From NCBI RefSeq assembly GCF_003351345.1, contig NZ_QQTO01000040.1, forward strand, positions 31,446-95,445: a stretch of DNA of 64,000 nt. The letters are read 5' to 3'. This DNA comes from Allobosea caraganae (GTDB lineage Bacteria > Pseudomonadota > Alphaproteobacteria > Rhizobiales > Beijerinckiaceae). Position 1 is the first letter of the stretch, and every line of letters starts with the position of its first letter. The notes below the pieces were generated by a model. It was not told the origin of the DNA and ran no database searches. It worked only from the letters and a program-made list of their open reading frames with translations. This document shows, one piece after another, positions 18,413 to 27,518 of this stretch. A program made the position numbers and the translations under genes.

Positions 18413-19771
18413 ATGCGTCTGACCCTCGCTGCAGCCCTGCTGCTCTCCTCGACGATCCTTGCCGGCGCTCAGGACGCGCCCAAGGAATTCCCCGCCAAGC
18501 TGCTCGGCCACGCCCTGCTGCCGGCCAACACGCTCGTCCCGGCCCCGACTGACGCCCCGGCCGACCTCAAGGTCTCCGGCAAGTTCAACACGCCCGGCAA
18601 GCGCGTCGAGGCCATCGGCACCGTGATGGGCCTCTCGGGCGGTCGCCCGACCGGTCTTTCCACCCCGTTCGCCGGCCAGCCGGTGCAGGGCTTCTCCGGC
18701 ATCCGCTCGCTCGGGAACAACGAGTTCATCGTGCTGACCGATAACGGCTTCGGCGCCAAGGCGAACTCGCCGGACGCGATGCTGTTCTTCCACAAGCTCA
18801 AGGCCGATTTTGCCGGCGGCAAGATCGAGCGCACCGCGACCACCTTCCTGCACGATCCCGACAAGAAGGTGCCGTTCCGCATCGTCCAGGAAGGCACCGA
18901 GAAGCGCTACCTGACCGGCGCTGATTTCGACCCCGAGTCGATCCAGCCGATCGGCGACAAGCTCTGGTTCGGTGAGGAGTTCGGCCCCTACCTGATCCGC
19001 ACCGACCTCAACGGCAAGGTCGAGGCCGTGTTCGAGACCACGGTCGACGGCAAGCCGGCCCGCTCGCCCGACCACTACGCCGTGACCACGCCGGCCATGC
19101 CGGGCGGCCCGGTCGAGTTCAACGTGCGCCGCTCCAAGGGCTATGAGGGCATGGCCCAGTCGCCGGACGGCAACTTCCTCTACCCGCTGCTCGAAGGCCC
19201 GCTCTGGAACGCCGAGACCAAGGGTTTTGAGGAGGTCGAGGGCAAGACCGTGCTCCGCGTCCTCGAATTCGACGTCAAGGGCGAGAAGTGGACCGGCCGC
19301 TCCTGGTTCTTCCCGCTGGAAGCCAAGGGCAACGCCATCGGCGACTTCAACATGATCGACGCCACGACCGGCCTGATCATCGAGCGCGACGATGGCGAAG
19401 GCACCGCCGACAAGGCCTGCGCCGCCGGCCAGCGTGGCCCTGACTGCTTCCACGACATCGCCAAGTTCAAGCGCGTCTGGAAGATCGAGATGACCGACGC
19501 CAATGTCGGCAAGCCCGTGCGCAAGGTCGGCTATATCGACCTGCTCAAGATCCAGGACCCGGACAAGAAGGCCAAGCAGGGCGCCATCGACGGCGTGCTG
19601 CCCTTCCCGTTCTTCACCATCGAGAACGTCGACGTCGTCGACCGCGCCAATGGCGTGATCGTCGTCGGCAACGACAACAACCTGCCCTTCTCCTCGTCGC
19701 GCGACCCGAAGAAGGCCGATGACAACGAGCTGGTGCTGCTCTCGGTCAAGGACCTGCTGGACGCCAAGTGA
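18413..19771 (+). CDS. Secreted esterase-like (phytase-like, PF13449-type) protein 1
   Basis: 452 aa. A signal peptide (MRLTLAAALLLSSTILAGAQ) leads into a beta-propeller-like domain. Features typical of the esterase-like activity of phytase family are LSGGRPTG, GFSGIRSLGNNEFIVLTDNGFG, FDPESIQPIGDKLWFGEEFGPY, GYEGMAQSPDGNFLYPLLEG and the C-terminal IENVDVVDRANGVIVVGNDNNLPFS. ATG 18413 follows a perfect GGAGG seven bases upstream. The candidate PHO box upstream suggests phosphate-starvation control. The enzymatic substrate is unproven. Confidence 0.85.
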   Translation: MRLTLAAALLLSSTILAGAQDAPKEFPAKLLGHALLPANTLVPAPTDAPADLKVSGKFNTPGKRVEAIGTVMGLSGGRPTGLSTPFAGQPVQGFSGIRSLGNNEFIVLTDNGFGAKANSPDAMLFFHKLKADFAGGKIERTATTFLHDPDKKVPFRIVQEGTEKRYLTGADFDPESIQPIGDKLWFGEEFGPYLIRTDLNGKVEAVFETTVDGKPARSPDHYAVTTPAMPGGPVEFNVRRSKGYEGMAQSPDGNFLYPLLEGPLWNAETKGFEEVEGKTVLRVLEFDVKGEKWTGRSWFFPLEAKGNAIGDFNMIDATTGLIIERDDGEGTADKACAAGQRGPDCFHDIAKFKRVWKIEMTDANVGKPVRKVGYIDLLKIQDPDKKAKQGAIDGVLPFPFFTIENVDVVDRANGVIVVGNDNNLPFSSSRDPKKADDNELVLLSVKDLLDAK

Positions 19772-19795
19772 ACGAACCGGCCAAGTAAGCGAACC

Positions 19796-19825
19796 GGCCG
19801 CGACCTGAAATCTCAAGTCGCGGCC
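19796..19825 (+). terminator. Hairpin after phytase-like gene 1, possible terminator
   Basis: GGCCGCGAC and GTCGCGGCC form a perfect 9-bp stem around CTGAAATCTCAA, 25 bases after the stop codon. It is not followed by a T tract, so intrinsic termination is uncertain. Confidence 0.45.
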
Positions 19826-20001
19826 AAGTCGTTCTTCGCCCTCAGTGATACTCTTATCGTGATGGCCGGCCCCGCGCCGGCCATTCGCGTTTGATGGCAC
19901 CGTTCTTGAATGGTTCTTCCGCAAGGAGTAATATGGTGAATACCAAGCGCCTCGGCGCGAGGCGTGGTGGTTGAGGATGATCGTCACTGATGGAGGTGAT
20001 C

Positions 20002-20364
20002 ATGTTGACCGCGAATACGGATGGAAGACGGCCTCAGGACATCTGCAATCTGCTCCTGGCCGCGCTCCTGTTCATCTCTCCCTGGATCCTGGGCTACATG
20101 AACGAGACCATGGCGACGCGTAACGCCTGGATCGTCGCCGTGGTGCTCGCCGTCGTGGCGCTCGCGGCCCTGTCGGCCTTCGCCGAATGGGAGGAATGGG
20201 TGAACGTGGTGCTCGGCATCTGGCTGATGGTTGCGCCCTGGGTGCTCGGCTTCACCGGCAACTTCAACGCGTTCTGGACCCATTTCGTCCTCGGCGCCTT
20301 GACGGCGCTGGTCTCGGCCTGGGCAGTCTGGGAGTATCGCCACGAGCCACACGCCACGGCCTAG
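20002..20364 (+). CDS. SPW-repeat membrane protein
   Basis: 120 aa with about four transmembrane helices. Two SPW-type repeats are visible: FISPWILGY near residue 28 and MVAPWVLGF near 80. ATG 20002 has GGAGG five bases upstream; the in-frame ATG 19990 would place that site inside the coding region. Function is not known for the family. A strong bidirectional terminator follows. Confidence 0.85.
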   Translation: MLTANTDGRRPQDICNLLLAALLFISPWILGYMNETMATRNAWIVAVVLAVVALAALSAFAEWEEWVNVVLGIWLMVAPWVLGFTGNFNAFWTHFVLGALTALVSAWAVWEYRHEPHATA

Positions 20365-20389
20365 CAAGCCCGCGACGTGACGCAAGCCT

Positions 20390-20417
20390 GCCCGCCGCTG
20401 CGAGGCGGCGGGCTTTC
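20390..20417. terminator. Bidirectional intrinsic terminator
   Basis: GCCCGCCGC (20390-20398) and GCGGCGGGC (20405-20413) form a 9-bp stem with a 6-base loop, followed by TTTC. It lies between the convergent SPW gene and the Gfo/Idh/MocA gene. Confidence 0.8.
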
Positions 20418-20425
20418 GAGCCAAC

Positions 20426-21604
20426 TCAGAACTGGCGAACCTTTGCCCAAGTGCCGCTTGCGGTCGAATCCAGGCAGGCTTCGATGAAGGCGAGGCCGTC
20501 GGCGCCGTCGGCGGCAGTCGGGGCCAGGGCGGCGAAGGGATCGGCCGGCTTGCCGGCCCGGCGCGCCGCGACCAGCAGCGCGAAATCAGAGTAGATATTG
20601 GCGAAGGCCTCGAAGAAGGCCTCGGGATGGCCGGGCGGGATGCGGGCGGCGCGGCGGCTGTACTCGTGCAGGGTCGGGAGGCCGCGGGTGCGGATCTCGG
20701 CCGGGCGGGCATTGCGCATCACCCTGAGCTCGTTCGCCGAAGCCTGCGCCCAGTGCAGGCCGCCGGCCTCGCCATAGACCTCCAGCGACATCGCGTTCTC
20801 GGCGCCGGTCGCGGCCTTCGTCGCGAACAGCACGCCGCGCACCCCGCCCTCCAGCCGAAGGATGACCGAGGCGGTGTCATGGGTGACCCGATCCGGCATC
20901 GCGGCGCCGACATCGGCCAGCACCGCCTCGACCTTGCGGCCGGTGACGAAGCTGAGCAGCTGATGCGCGTGGGTGCCGATATCGCCCATGACATGGCTCA
21001 GGCCGCCGCGCGCCGGATCGAGCCGCCAGCGTGTGCGCTCCAGCATCGCCTCCGGCTTGTCCTCGACGCGGGTGCCGAGCGAGCCCTGGACATAGGAGAC
21101 GGTCGCGACCCTGAGCGGCCCAAGCTCGTTCTCGGCGACGGCGCTGCGCGCCTCGCGGACCATCGGATAGCCGGAGTAATTATGCGTCAGGCAGAAGACC
21201 AGACCGCGCGAGCGCGCCGTCTCGACCAGGCCGAGCGCGCTCTCCAGGTCGTTGGTCAGCGGCTTGTCGCAGATCACGTCGAGCCCGGCTGCGAGCGCCA
21301 TCTCGGCATAGAGCTGGTGGCTGTCGTTCGGGGTCATGATCGCGACGGCGTCGATGCCGTCGGGCCGTTTGGCCTCCTCAGCGATCATCGTCGCCATGTC
21401 GGCATAGCCGCGCGGCAGGCCAAGCGCCTGCGCCTCGGCCAGCGCCCGCTCGGGCTTGGACGAGAGCACGCCGGCGACGGTCTCGAAGCAATCGTCGAAG
21501 CGGGCGGCGACGCGGTGGACCGGGCCGATCAGCGAGGCGCCGCCGCCTCCGACGAGCCCGAGGCGAACGCGGCGACCGAGCAGTGCGGTGACGGCGGCAT
21601 GCAT
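20426..21604 (-). CDS. Gfo/Idh/MocA-family NAD(P)-dependent oxidoreductase
   Basis: 392 aa. N-terminal Rossmann motif LGLVGGGGASLIGPVHR (residues 15-31), DAVAIMTPNDSH near 85, and CDKPLTND (the EKP motif with Asp in place of Glu) near 113. The C-terminal alpha/beta domain has GDIGTHAHQLLSFVTG with the conserved Asp/His. These enzymes oxidise sugars, inositols or their derivatives. It follows an SMP-30 lactonase gene on the same strand (45-base gap), consistent with sugar to lactone to acid oxidation; the sugar is not identifiable. Confidence 0.9.
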   Translation of the reverse strand: MHAAVTALLGRRVRLGLVGGGGASLIGPVHRVAARFDDCFETVAGVLSSKPERALAEAQALGLPRGYADMATMIAEEAKRPDGIDAVAIMTPNDSHQLYAEMALAAGLDVICDKPLTNDLESALGLVETARSRGLVFCLTHNYSGYPMVREARSAVAENELGPLRVATVSYVQGSLGTRVEDKPEAMLERTRWRLDPARGGLSHVMGDIGTHAHQLLSFVTGRKVEAVLADVGAAMPDRVTHDTASVILRLEGGVRGVLFATKAATGAENAMSLEVYGEAGGLHWAQASANELRVMRNARPAEIRTRGLPTLHEYSRRAARIPPGHPEAFFEAFANIYSDFALLVAARRAGKPADPFAALAPTAADGADGLAFIEACLDSTASGTWAKVRQF

Positions 21605-21649
21605 GGCGATACCTTTCGGGTGAGGGCTCAGGGCCTTCTTGAGCAGAGC

Positions 21650-22525
21650 TCAGCCTTGGAAGGACGGCTCGGGCAGGCCCTGAACGCCGGGCTCGGCCAC
21701 GAAGACGCCGCCGGCGAGCGGCTCGGCGGCAAGCTCCTCCGCCGTCATGCCCTCGCACGCCGTGGTGATGTAGAGCGTGCGCAGGTCGGGTCCGCCGAAG
21801 GCGCACATCGTCACCCGGCTGACCGGCAGCTTGATCGTCCGGTCGATCTTGCCCTCGGGCGTGAAGCGCACCACCGCGTTGCCGACCCAGCGGGCGCTCC
21901 AGTAGCAGCCATCGGCATCGACGGCGGCGCCGTCCGGCCGGCCGGGCGCCGGGCCCTTCTCCAGAAAGAGGCGCTGGTTGCTCGGCGTACCGGTGTCGAG
22001 ATCGTAGTCGAAGACGTAGACCTTCTCGGCCGGGCTGTCGGACCAGTACATCCGCTTGCCGTCCGGGCTGAAGGCAAGGCCATTGGCGATGGTGACACCG
22101 CCGGCGACGCGGGTGACGGCCTTGTCCGGATCGAGCCGCCAGAGCTGGCCGGAAACCGCCGCCTTCGCCATGTTCATCGAACCGGCGAGGAAGCGCCCGG
22201 CCGGATCGCAGCGGCCATCGTTGAAGCGGTGGTTGGCGAGCCCGGCCTCGGGCTCAGAGAGAATCTCGACGGCGCCGCTCTCGGGATCGAAGGTCGCAAA
22301 ACCCTGCTCCATCGCCAGCACCAGCCCGCCGGCCTCGCGCAGCGCGAAGCAGCCGACACGGCCCGGCATCGCGAAGATGCGGTGCGCGCCGCTCGATGGA
22401 TCGAGCCGGTGCAGGCGCTTGCCGGGAATGTCCGTCCACCACAGGGCCTGCGCCTTGCCGTCCCAGACCGGCCCCTCGCCGGTCTCGTCGCGCGCGTCGA
22501 GCAGCAGTTCGGCCGTGAGTTCCAT
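21650..22525 (-). CDS. SMP-30/gluconolactonase-family protein
   Basis: 291 aa six-bladed propeller. The metal-binding Glu is in DETGEGPVWD near residue 15; the Asn and Asp ligands are in LANHRFNDGRCD, TIANGLAFSPDG and GRPDGAAVDADGCYW. Members open sugar lactones. ATG 22525 with AGAGGAA upstream was preferred over an 18-residue extension. It is first in a two-gene unit with the Gfo/Idh dehydrogenase and divergent from a GntR regulator. Confidence 0.92.
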   Translation of the reverse strand: MELTAELLLDARDETGEGPVWDGKAQALWWTDIPGKRLHRLDPSSGAHRIFAMPGRVGCFALREAGGLVLAMEQGFATFDPESGAVEILSEPEAGLANHRFNDGRCDPAGRFLAGSMNMAKAAVSGQLWRLDPDKAVTRVAGGVTIANGLAFSPDGKRMYWSDSPAEKVYVFDYDLDTGTPSNQRLFLEKGPAPGRPDGAAVDADGCYWSARWVGNAVVRFTPEGKIDRTIKLPVSRVTMCAFGGPDLRTLYITTACEGMTAEELAAEPLAGGVFVAEPGVQGLPEPSFQG

Positions 22526-22647
22526 CAGGCTGTTTCCTCTGGCGCCGGCAGTGCGCCTTCCCGTTCGGCAGGCTGGCATGCGGCTCGCATATGCCGGCGC
22601 GGTTTGCGTCGCGCGCTCACGACGGCAAGGTGGCTTTGCATTGGAAT

Positions 22648-22682
22648 ATTGTCAACAATGGCGTTGATGATCTTGTAGACCA
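22648..22682. promoter_or_regulatory. Candidate GntR-type operators
   Basis: TTGTCAACAA (22649-22658), with the extended ATTGT/ACAAT inverted repeat at 22648-22659, fits the GT-N2-AC core of FadR-subfamily GntR sites. A second core, TTGTAGACCA (22673-22682), lies 24 bp away, about two helical turns. Both are in the AT-rich divergent region between the lactonase gene and the GntR gene. Confidence 0.45.
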
Positions 22683-22816
22683 TATTGCCTCGCGCGTTTC
22701 CTGTGCTAAACTCATATTTGGCGCAATGTAAATGCGAGCAGGTGCGCGCTTTGTTGGCGCATGAGATCGTCGATCGTGCTTTACGGAACGTGGGCAAGAA
22801 TCATGGCGAGAGGGGC

Positions 22817-23491
22817 ATGGCTGTAGCTAAGGCGAAGGTGACGGCGGCTACCGATCCGAGTGTGATCACGAACAAGCTCGAAGAGGACATCGCGCTCGGG
22901 CGCATTCTGCCGCGCGAGAGGCTGATCGAGGAAGAGCTGGCGCTGCGCTTCGGCGTGAACCGCCACGTCATCCGCCAGGTGCTGATGGAGCTCGAAACCA
23001 TCGGCCTGATCATCCGGCAGAAGAACAAGGGCGCCACCGTGCGCGACCTGCTGCCCGAGGACGTGATCAACATCTACGCGGTGCGCGAGCTGCTCGAAGG
23101 CAAGGCGGCCGAGTTGATCGAGATGCCGGCGAAGCCGGAGGTGGTCGCGCGGCTGAAGGACATCCAGGAGCGCCACGCCAAGGCGGCCGAGGCCGGCGAG
23201 CTGACCAATGTCTTCCGGCTCAACCTGCTCTTCCACAAGACCTTCTTCGCGGCCTGCGGCAATCCCCACCTGGCCGATGCGATCCAGCATTTCGCCCTGA
23301 AGGCGCATATCGCGCGCTCGCTGACGGTCGGCGACCCCAAGCTGCTGCGGCGCGCGGTCGAGGAGCATGCGGAGATCGTGCGCTATCTCGAAACCGCGGA
23401 TAGGGCCAACCTTGTCCGGCTCGCGGTCGAGCACATCATCCCGTCCAAGGACGCCTACCTGGAGAGCTATCGCCGGCGCTTCGGCGAGTAG
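22817..23491 (+). CDS. GntR-family (FadR/FCD subfamily) transcriptional regulator
   Basis: 224 aa. The winged helix runs from about residue 28 to 75 (PRERLIEEELALRFGVNRHV, IRQVLMELETIGLI). The FCD effector domain follows, with VRELLEGKAAELI, FHKTFFAACGNPHL and EEHAEIV supplying metal-type His/Asp residues. ATG 22817 is directly preceded by AGAGGGG. It is divergent from the lactonase/dehydrogenase pair and a likely local regulator of them, possibly also of the FAH-kinase-dehydratase operon. Confidence 0.9.
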   Translation: MAVAKAKVTAATDPSVITNKLEEDIALGRILPRERLIEEELALRFGVNRHVIRQVLMELETIGLIIRQKNKGATVRDLLPEDVINIYAVRELLEGKAAELIEMPAKPEVVARLKDIQERHAKAAEAGELTNVFRLNLLFHKTFFAACGNPHLADAIQHFALKAHIARSLTVGDPKLLRRAVEEHAEIVRYLETADRANLVRLAVEHIIPSKDAYLESYRRRFGE

Positions 23492-23517
23492 CTTCATTCA
23501 AAGCACGGCCCAACCGC

Positions 23518-23633
23518 AGCCCTCATCCTGAGGAGCCGCCTAGCGGCGCCTCGAAGGATGCTCCAGTTCGCTCGGTCAGCGCCCTCTGGAACATCCTTCG
23601 AGACGCGCCTTCGGCGCTCCTCAGGATGAGGGC
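23518..23633. repeat. Intergenic palindrome, family D
   Basis: AGCCCTCATCCTGAGGAGC and the complementary GCTCCTCAGGATGAGGGCT form the outer arms, with CCTCGAAGGATG and CATCCTTCGAG inside. It lies between the convergent GntR and membrane-protein genes. Similar palindromes are common in Bradyrhizobium-like genomes. Confidence 0.88.
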
Positions 23634-23654
23634 TGAGGGTGTTCGAGCGATAAC

Positions 23655-25364
23655 TCACTCCTTCAGGTACATGTCCCAGCAGGGCGCCAGCGCGACGAGC
23701 CGGCGGCCCTTCAGTGCCTCTGCGAAATGCTGGGTGATTGCGGTACGCGCCGTGGTCGGCGGACATTTGGGCTCGAGGATCGCGTCGGCCTGATTGAGCC
23801 CCTCCAGCGTCGGCTGGTCGATATCGGGGGTGCTGCGGCGCGGGTCGATACCGATCGGCGTGTTCGGCGTCGGCCTGCGGTCGAGCAGGTAGTTGAACGG
23901 ATCGACGAAATCGAGCGTGAACAGGCTCTCCAGCCGGCGCTTGTTTGCCGCCTCCCAGGCGCGCAACGCCGTGACGCCCTGCTGCACTTCGAGCAGCCAG
24001 GTCGCCTGATAGTCGATCTCGGAATAGAGGATGTAGGAGGGCAGCAGGTTGCGGCGGACGAGGTCGCGATAGCTCTCCTGCTGCCCGGCATAGTGCTCCA
24101 GCATGCCCACGGCGCGTTCGGCGATGTCGGGTTTCAGGCTGACGCGGCCGAGCGGGCCGAGATCGGGAAGTTTCAGGCTGGTATAGCTCAGCCCGCCGAG
24201 CGCGGCGCGAGCGGCGCGCTGGGTGAAGATCAGCGCCGTCGGCAGCGAGACGGCCAGCGCGAGGACCAGGACGACCTGGCTCAGCCGGTCCCGCCTGCCC
24301 CAGCTGCCGAGCAGCACCAGTAGCACGATCGGCCAGAGCCCGATGAATTCGAGCGAGCCGGTATTCTGCGTCTCGAAGAAGGTCAGCGCGAAGAGCGCGG
24401 CCGCGAACCAGCCGAGCGGCGCGGCCAGCAGCGCCCGCAGGCCGGCGAGCGAGAACGGCACGCGCTCGCGCCAGGCGGCGAAGGCGAGCACTGCGAGCAG
24501 CAAGAGGCCGGGGCCGACGACGTTGAACTTGACCGAAGCCACCGTCAGGAAGCGCGGCAGCAATTCGCCGGTGTTGAGGCCGAGCAAGGTCAGGATATCG
24601 GCGAGATAGGCGCGCACGACGCCGGTCGCGAGGTCGAGCACGGCCAGCACCACCAGCACCAATCCGGCCGCGACCGCGACATCGCGGATGCGCATGCGCC
24701 CGGCCAGCATCGCGTAGCCGACGAGGATGGTGCCGGTGACGGCGCCGGTGATCTTGACCAGGAAGAGCGCCAGCATCAGCGCCGCGACCATGCCGTTGAG
24801 CAGGCGGCGATTCCTGACGAAGAGCAGGGCCGCGATCAACACGTAGAGCAGCAGGCTGACATGGCGGTTGTAATGGCCATAGCCGTCGAAGCCGGGCATT
24901 GGGTAGAGCCCGTGCAGGTTCACCGGCAGCGAGGCGAAGAGCAGGAAGGGCAGCAGCAGGAGCAGCGCCTGCGCCCGCGAGCGATGGCCGACATGGGCGG
25001 TGAGCAGCGCCAGCAGCGGCAGCGCAACCGGCAGCACGGCCCAGTTGACCAGCAGCATCGGCTGCGCCTGCGGGAACAATGCCTCAAGCCCGGTCGTGAG
25101 GTAGTAGCCGAGCGGGCCGACCGGCGCGAAGAAGTCGATGCTCGGAACCTGGCCCATGCGGATGCGCTGGACGGCATCGAGATAGACCGCGGTATCCCAG
25201 TAGTTCGGGCCGAGCGGCAGGCGCAACGGCAAAGCGAGCCCGGCGAGGACGAAGGCGACGAAGGCGGAGAGCCAGAAGACGGGCGAGCCGATCAGGCGCA
25301 GCATGCCGAAGGCCAGGCCATGGCCAGCCCTTGCCCGCTTGGGCTCTACTCCGTCCATCGCCAC
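23655..25364 (-). CDS. Polytopic membrane protein, GT-C glycosyltransferase-like
   Basis: 569 aa from GTG 25364, which has AGGAGG six bases upstream. It has about ten hydrophobic segments, then a ~150-residue soluble C-terminal domain. Near the N-terminus, GPNYWDTAVYLDAVQRIRMG followed by IDFFAPVGPLGYY resembles the first periplasmic loop of GT-C transferases, with acidic residues after TM1. The C-terminal part contains SEIDYQATW and many charged residues. No close family recognised; a lipid-linked sugar transferase role is inference. Confidence 0.65.
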   Translation of the reverse strand: MAMDGVEPKRARAGHGLAFGMLRLIGSPVFWLSAFVAFVLAGLALPLRLPLGPNYWDTAVYLDAVQRIRMGQVPSIDFFAPVGPLGYYLTTGLEALFPQAQPMLLVNWAVLPVALPLLALLTAHVGHRSRAQALLLLLPFLLFASLPVNLHGLYPMPGFDGYGHYNRHVSLLLYVLIAALLFVRNRRLLNGMVAALMLALFLVKITGAVTGTILVGYAMLAGRMRIRDVAVAAGLVLVVLAVLDLATGVVRAYLADILTLLGLNTGELLPRFLTVASVKFNVVGPGLLLLAVLAFAAWRERVPFSLAGLRALLAAPLGWFAAALFALTFFETQNTGSLEFIGLWPIVLLVLLGSWGRRDRLSQVVLVLALAVSLPTALIFTQRAARAALGGLSYTSLKLPDLGPLGRVSLKPDIAERAVGMLEHYAGQQESYRDLVRRNLLPSYILYSEIDYQATWLLEVQQGVTALRAWEAANKRRLESLFTLDFVDPFNYLLDRRPTPNTPIGIDPRRSTPDIDQPTLEGLNQADAILEPKCPPTTARTAITQHFAEALKGRRLVALAPCWDMYLKE

Positions 25365-25456
25365 GACCAACCTCCTCACGTAAGGGAACAGGCTGACAGA
25401 GAAACGTTACCGGGTTCCTGTTTCGGGTGATGAATCAGCTCCCGATCAAGCTCCGC

Positions 25457-25540
25457 CGTCATTGCGAGCGCAGCGAAGCAACCCAGGGGGTCTCCCTCAG
25501 CCAGTCCCCCTGGATTGCTTCGCTGCGCTCGCAATGACGG
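25457..25540. repeat. Intergenic palindrome, family C copy 2
   Basis: CGTCATTGCGAGCGCAGCG with GAAGCAACCCAGGGGG, and its complement ending CTCGCAATGACGG. It lies just after the 3' end of the hydroxyproline-dehydratase gene and upstream of the membrane-protein gene, both on the minus strand. Confidence 0.88.
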
Positions 25541-25543
25541 GGG

Positions 25544-26563
25544 TTATCGCCCGGCGATCTCCGCAAAGCGCTCCGGCAGCTCGAAGCCAAGGCCGAGCGG
25601 GTCGTCGTCTTCGATCACGAAATTGCCCTCGCCGGCGAAATAGCTGGTGCCGCCGACCTCGACGGTGACCGCCCCTGCGGCCGGGTAATCCGCCGGCCCG
25701 ACGACGCGGCCGGAGAAGGTGCCGCCGGTGATGCTGCGGAAAAGCCGCTCCTGCCCTGGCCGGACCAGCCCCTTGGCATGGTCGAGCGCCATGCGCGCGG
25801 TGACGCCCGAGCCGGTCGGCGAGCGGTCGATCTGGCGCTCGGCGAAGATGCAGAGGTTGAAGCTGGTCTCCTCCGGCCCGGTCTCGTCTGTGACGATCGT
25901 GCCATAGAGGAAGCCGAGATCGGGCTCGACCGGGTGCGTGATCGTCATGGTGGCGCGGACGATGTCGGTCAATGCGGCAGCGGCCTCGGTCAGCTTGCTC
26001 ACGGGCGTCTCGAACAGGTCGAGCCCGAAGCGCTGGGCCGGCAGGATGCAGTAGAAGGCGCCGCCATAGGCGATGTCGGTCACGACTTTGCTGTAGCCGG
26101 GCACGTCGATGGCGAGGTCGCGCGCGAAGGCGAAGGCCGGGACGCTCTCGAAGCGGACCTGCCCGACCTTGCCGCTGGCCACCTCGCATTCCAGTCGCAG
26201 CAGGCCGCAGGGCGCCTCGATGGCGAAGCGGGTGACGGGCTCGACCGCCGGCACCAGCCCATGCTCGATCGCATAGCGGCCGAGCGCGATGGTCGCATGG
26301 CCGCACATGGTCGAATAGCCCTCGTTATGGGTGAAGAGCACGCCGAAGGCGGCCTGCGGGTGCGAGGCCTTGACCGGGATGACGCCGTACATGTCGGCAT
26401 GGCCGCGTGGCTCCAGCATCATCGCGCTGCGGAGATGGTCGTGCTGCTCGCGGGCCTGCCGGCGCTTGTCGAGGATGGTCGCGCCGGTGAGCGCGGGATA
26501 GCCGCCAGTGACGATGCGGACCGGCTCGCCGCAAGTGTGGTAGTCGAGATAGCTGAGGCGCAT
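25544..26563 (-). CDS. Proline racemase-superfamily enzyme, trans-3-hydroxy-L-proline dehydratase type
   Basis: 339 aa. The first catalytic site is MCGHATIALGR with Cys87. At the second site the usual Cys is Thr250 (DRSPTGSGVTAR). The Cys/Thr pair is the hallmark of trans-3-hydroxy-L-proline dehydratases, whereas racemases/epimerases have Cys/Cys. The predicted product is delta1-pyrroline-2-carboxylate. ATG 26563 is the family start (MRLSYLDYHTCGEP); longer frames only overlap the kinase gene. It begins four bases after the kinase stop, third gene of an FAH-kinase-dehydratase operon. Confidence 0.88.
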   Translation of the reverse strand: MRLSYLDYHTCGEPVRIVTGGYPALTGATILDKRRQAREQHDHLRSAMMLEPRGHADMYGVIPVKASHPQAAFGVLFTHNEGYSTMCGHATIALGRYAIEHGLVPAVEPVTRFAIEAPCGLLRLECEVASGKVGQVRFESVPAFAFARDLAIDVPGYSKVVTDIAYGGAFYCILPAQRFGLDLFETPVSKLTEAAAALTDIVRATMTITHPVEPDLGFLYGTIVTDETGPEETSFNLCIFAERQIDRSPTGSGVTARMALDHAKGLVRPGQERLFRSITGGTFSGRVVGPADYPAAGAVTVEVGGTSYFAGEGNFVIEDDDPLGLGFELPERFAEIAGR

Positions 26564-26567
26564 GGGT

Positions 26568-27518
26568 TCAGGTCCGGCTTTGCTCGGAAGGCAGTTCGGG
26601 CGTGAGCCGCGGCGGATCGCAGCCGCGCCGGCCACAGGTCTCGGCGGCGACGCGGGCGGCGACGTCCATGGCGGACGCGGCCGCCTCGTCGGAGAGGCTG
26701 CGCAGGGCCGGCCCGAGTTCGCCCGCTCGCGCGACCGAAGCGAGGAAGCCACCCATGAAAGCGTCGCCCGCGCCAATCGTATCGACCAGCTCAGTGACGG
26801 GCGCGTAGCCGCGCACCCGCTCGCCCCTGGCTCGCACCAGATGGGCGCCGTGATCGCCCTCGGTCAGCAGGACGAGCGCGCGACCCTCACTGAGCCAGCG
26901 CGCGACGACCGTCTCATAGCCGGCTCCAAAGACCTGCTCGGCATCCTCGATGCTGAGCTTGACCAGATCGCAAAGGGTTACGCGCTCTTCGATCAGGCGA
27001 AGGATCTCCTCCGGTCCCGGCAAGGCGGGCGGGCGGATATTGAGGTCGTAGCTGAGGCTGAGCCCGGCGGCGCGGGCCGCGCGCATCAGCTCCAGCGCCC
27101 GCTCGCCGGAGGCGCCGACCGTCGCCCCGAAAGAGGTCAGGTGGAGATGGGCGATGCCATCGAACGAGGCCGGCAGCGGCGGCGGCTCGTCGAGCGTCGT
27201 TCTCGCGAGATGGAAATGATAGCGCGCCGCGCCATCCGTGCCGAGCGGCGCGACCACCGCGAGCGGCGTCGGCTTGTCGCTTTCGGCGAGGAAGCGGAGG
27301 TCGATGCCATCTTGCTCCAGCCGGGCGCGGAAGCGCCGGCCGAGCGCATCGTGGGAGAGCGTCGCGCAGTAGGAAACCGGCGCACCGCAGCGCGCCAGCG
27401 TCAGGGCGGTGTTGAAGCCGGAGCCGCCGAGCAAGGCCTCGTAGCGAGCCGCCCCGGCATCCTCCGGCACCAGATCGGCGAGCGCCTCGCCATAGACGAG
27501 GACGCCGCCGCTACCCAT
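26568..27518 (-). CDS. PfkB-family carbohydrate kinase
   Basis: 316 aa ribokinase-fold kinase. LVYGEALADLVPE at the start, LGGSGFNTALTLARCG near residue 30, and the anion-hole/catalytic motif DTIGAGDAFMGGF near 243-255 with the catalytic Asp. It resembles fructokinase and 2-keto-3-deoxygluconate kinases; the substrate cannot be read from sequence. Its ATG overlaps the stop of the upstream FAH gene (TAATG). Confidence 0.88.
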   Translation of the reverse strand: MGSGGVLVYGEALADLVPEDAGAARYEALLGGSGFNTALTLARCGAPVSYCATLSHDALGRRFRARLEQDGIDLRFLAESDKPTPLAVVAPLGTDGAARYHFHLARTTLDEPPPLPASFDGIAHLHLTSFGATVGASGERALELMRAARAAGLSLSYDLNIRPPALPGPEEILRLIEERVTLCDLVKLSIEDAEQVFGAGYETVVARWLSEGRALVLLTEGDHGAHLVRARGERVRGYAPVTELVDTIGAGDAFMGGFLASVARAGELGPALRSLSDEAAASAMDVAARVAAETCGRRGCDPPRLTPELPSEQSRT

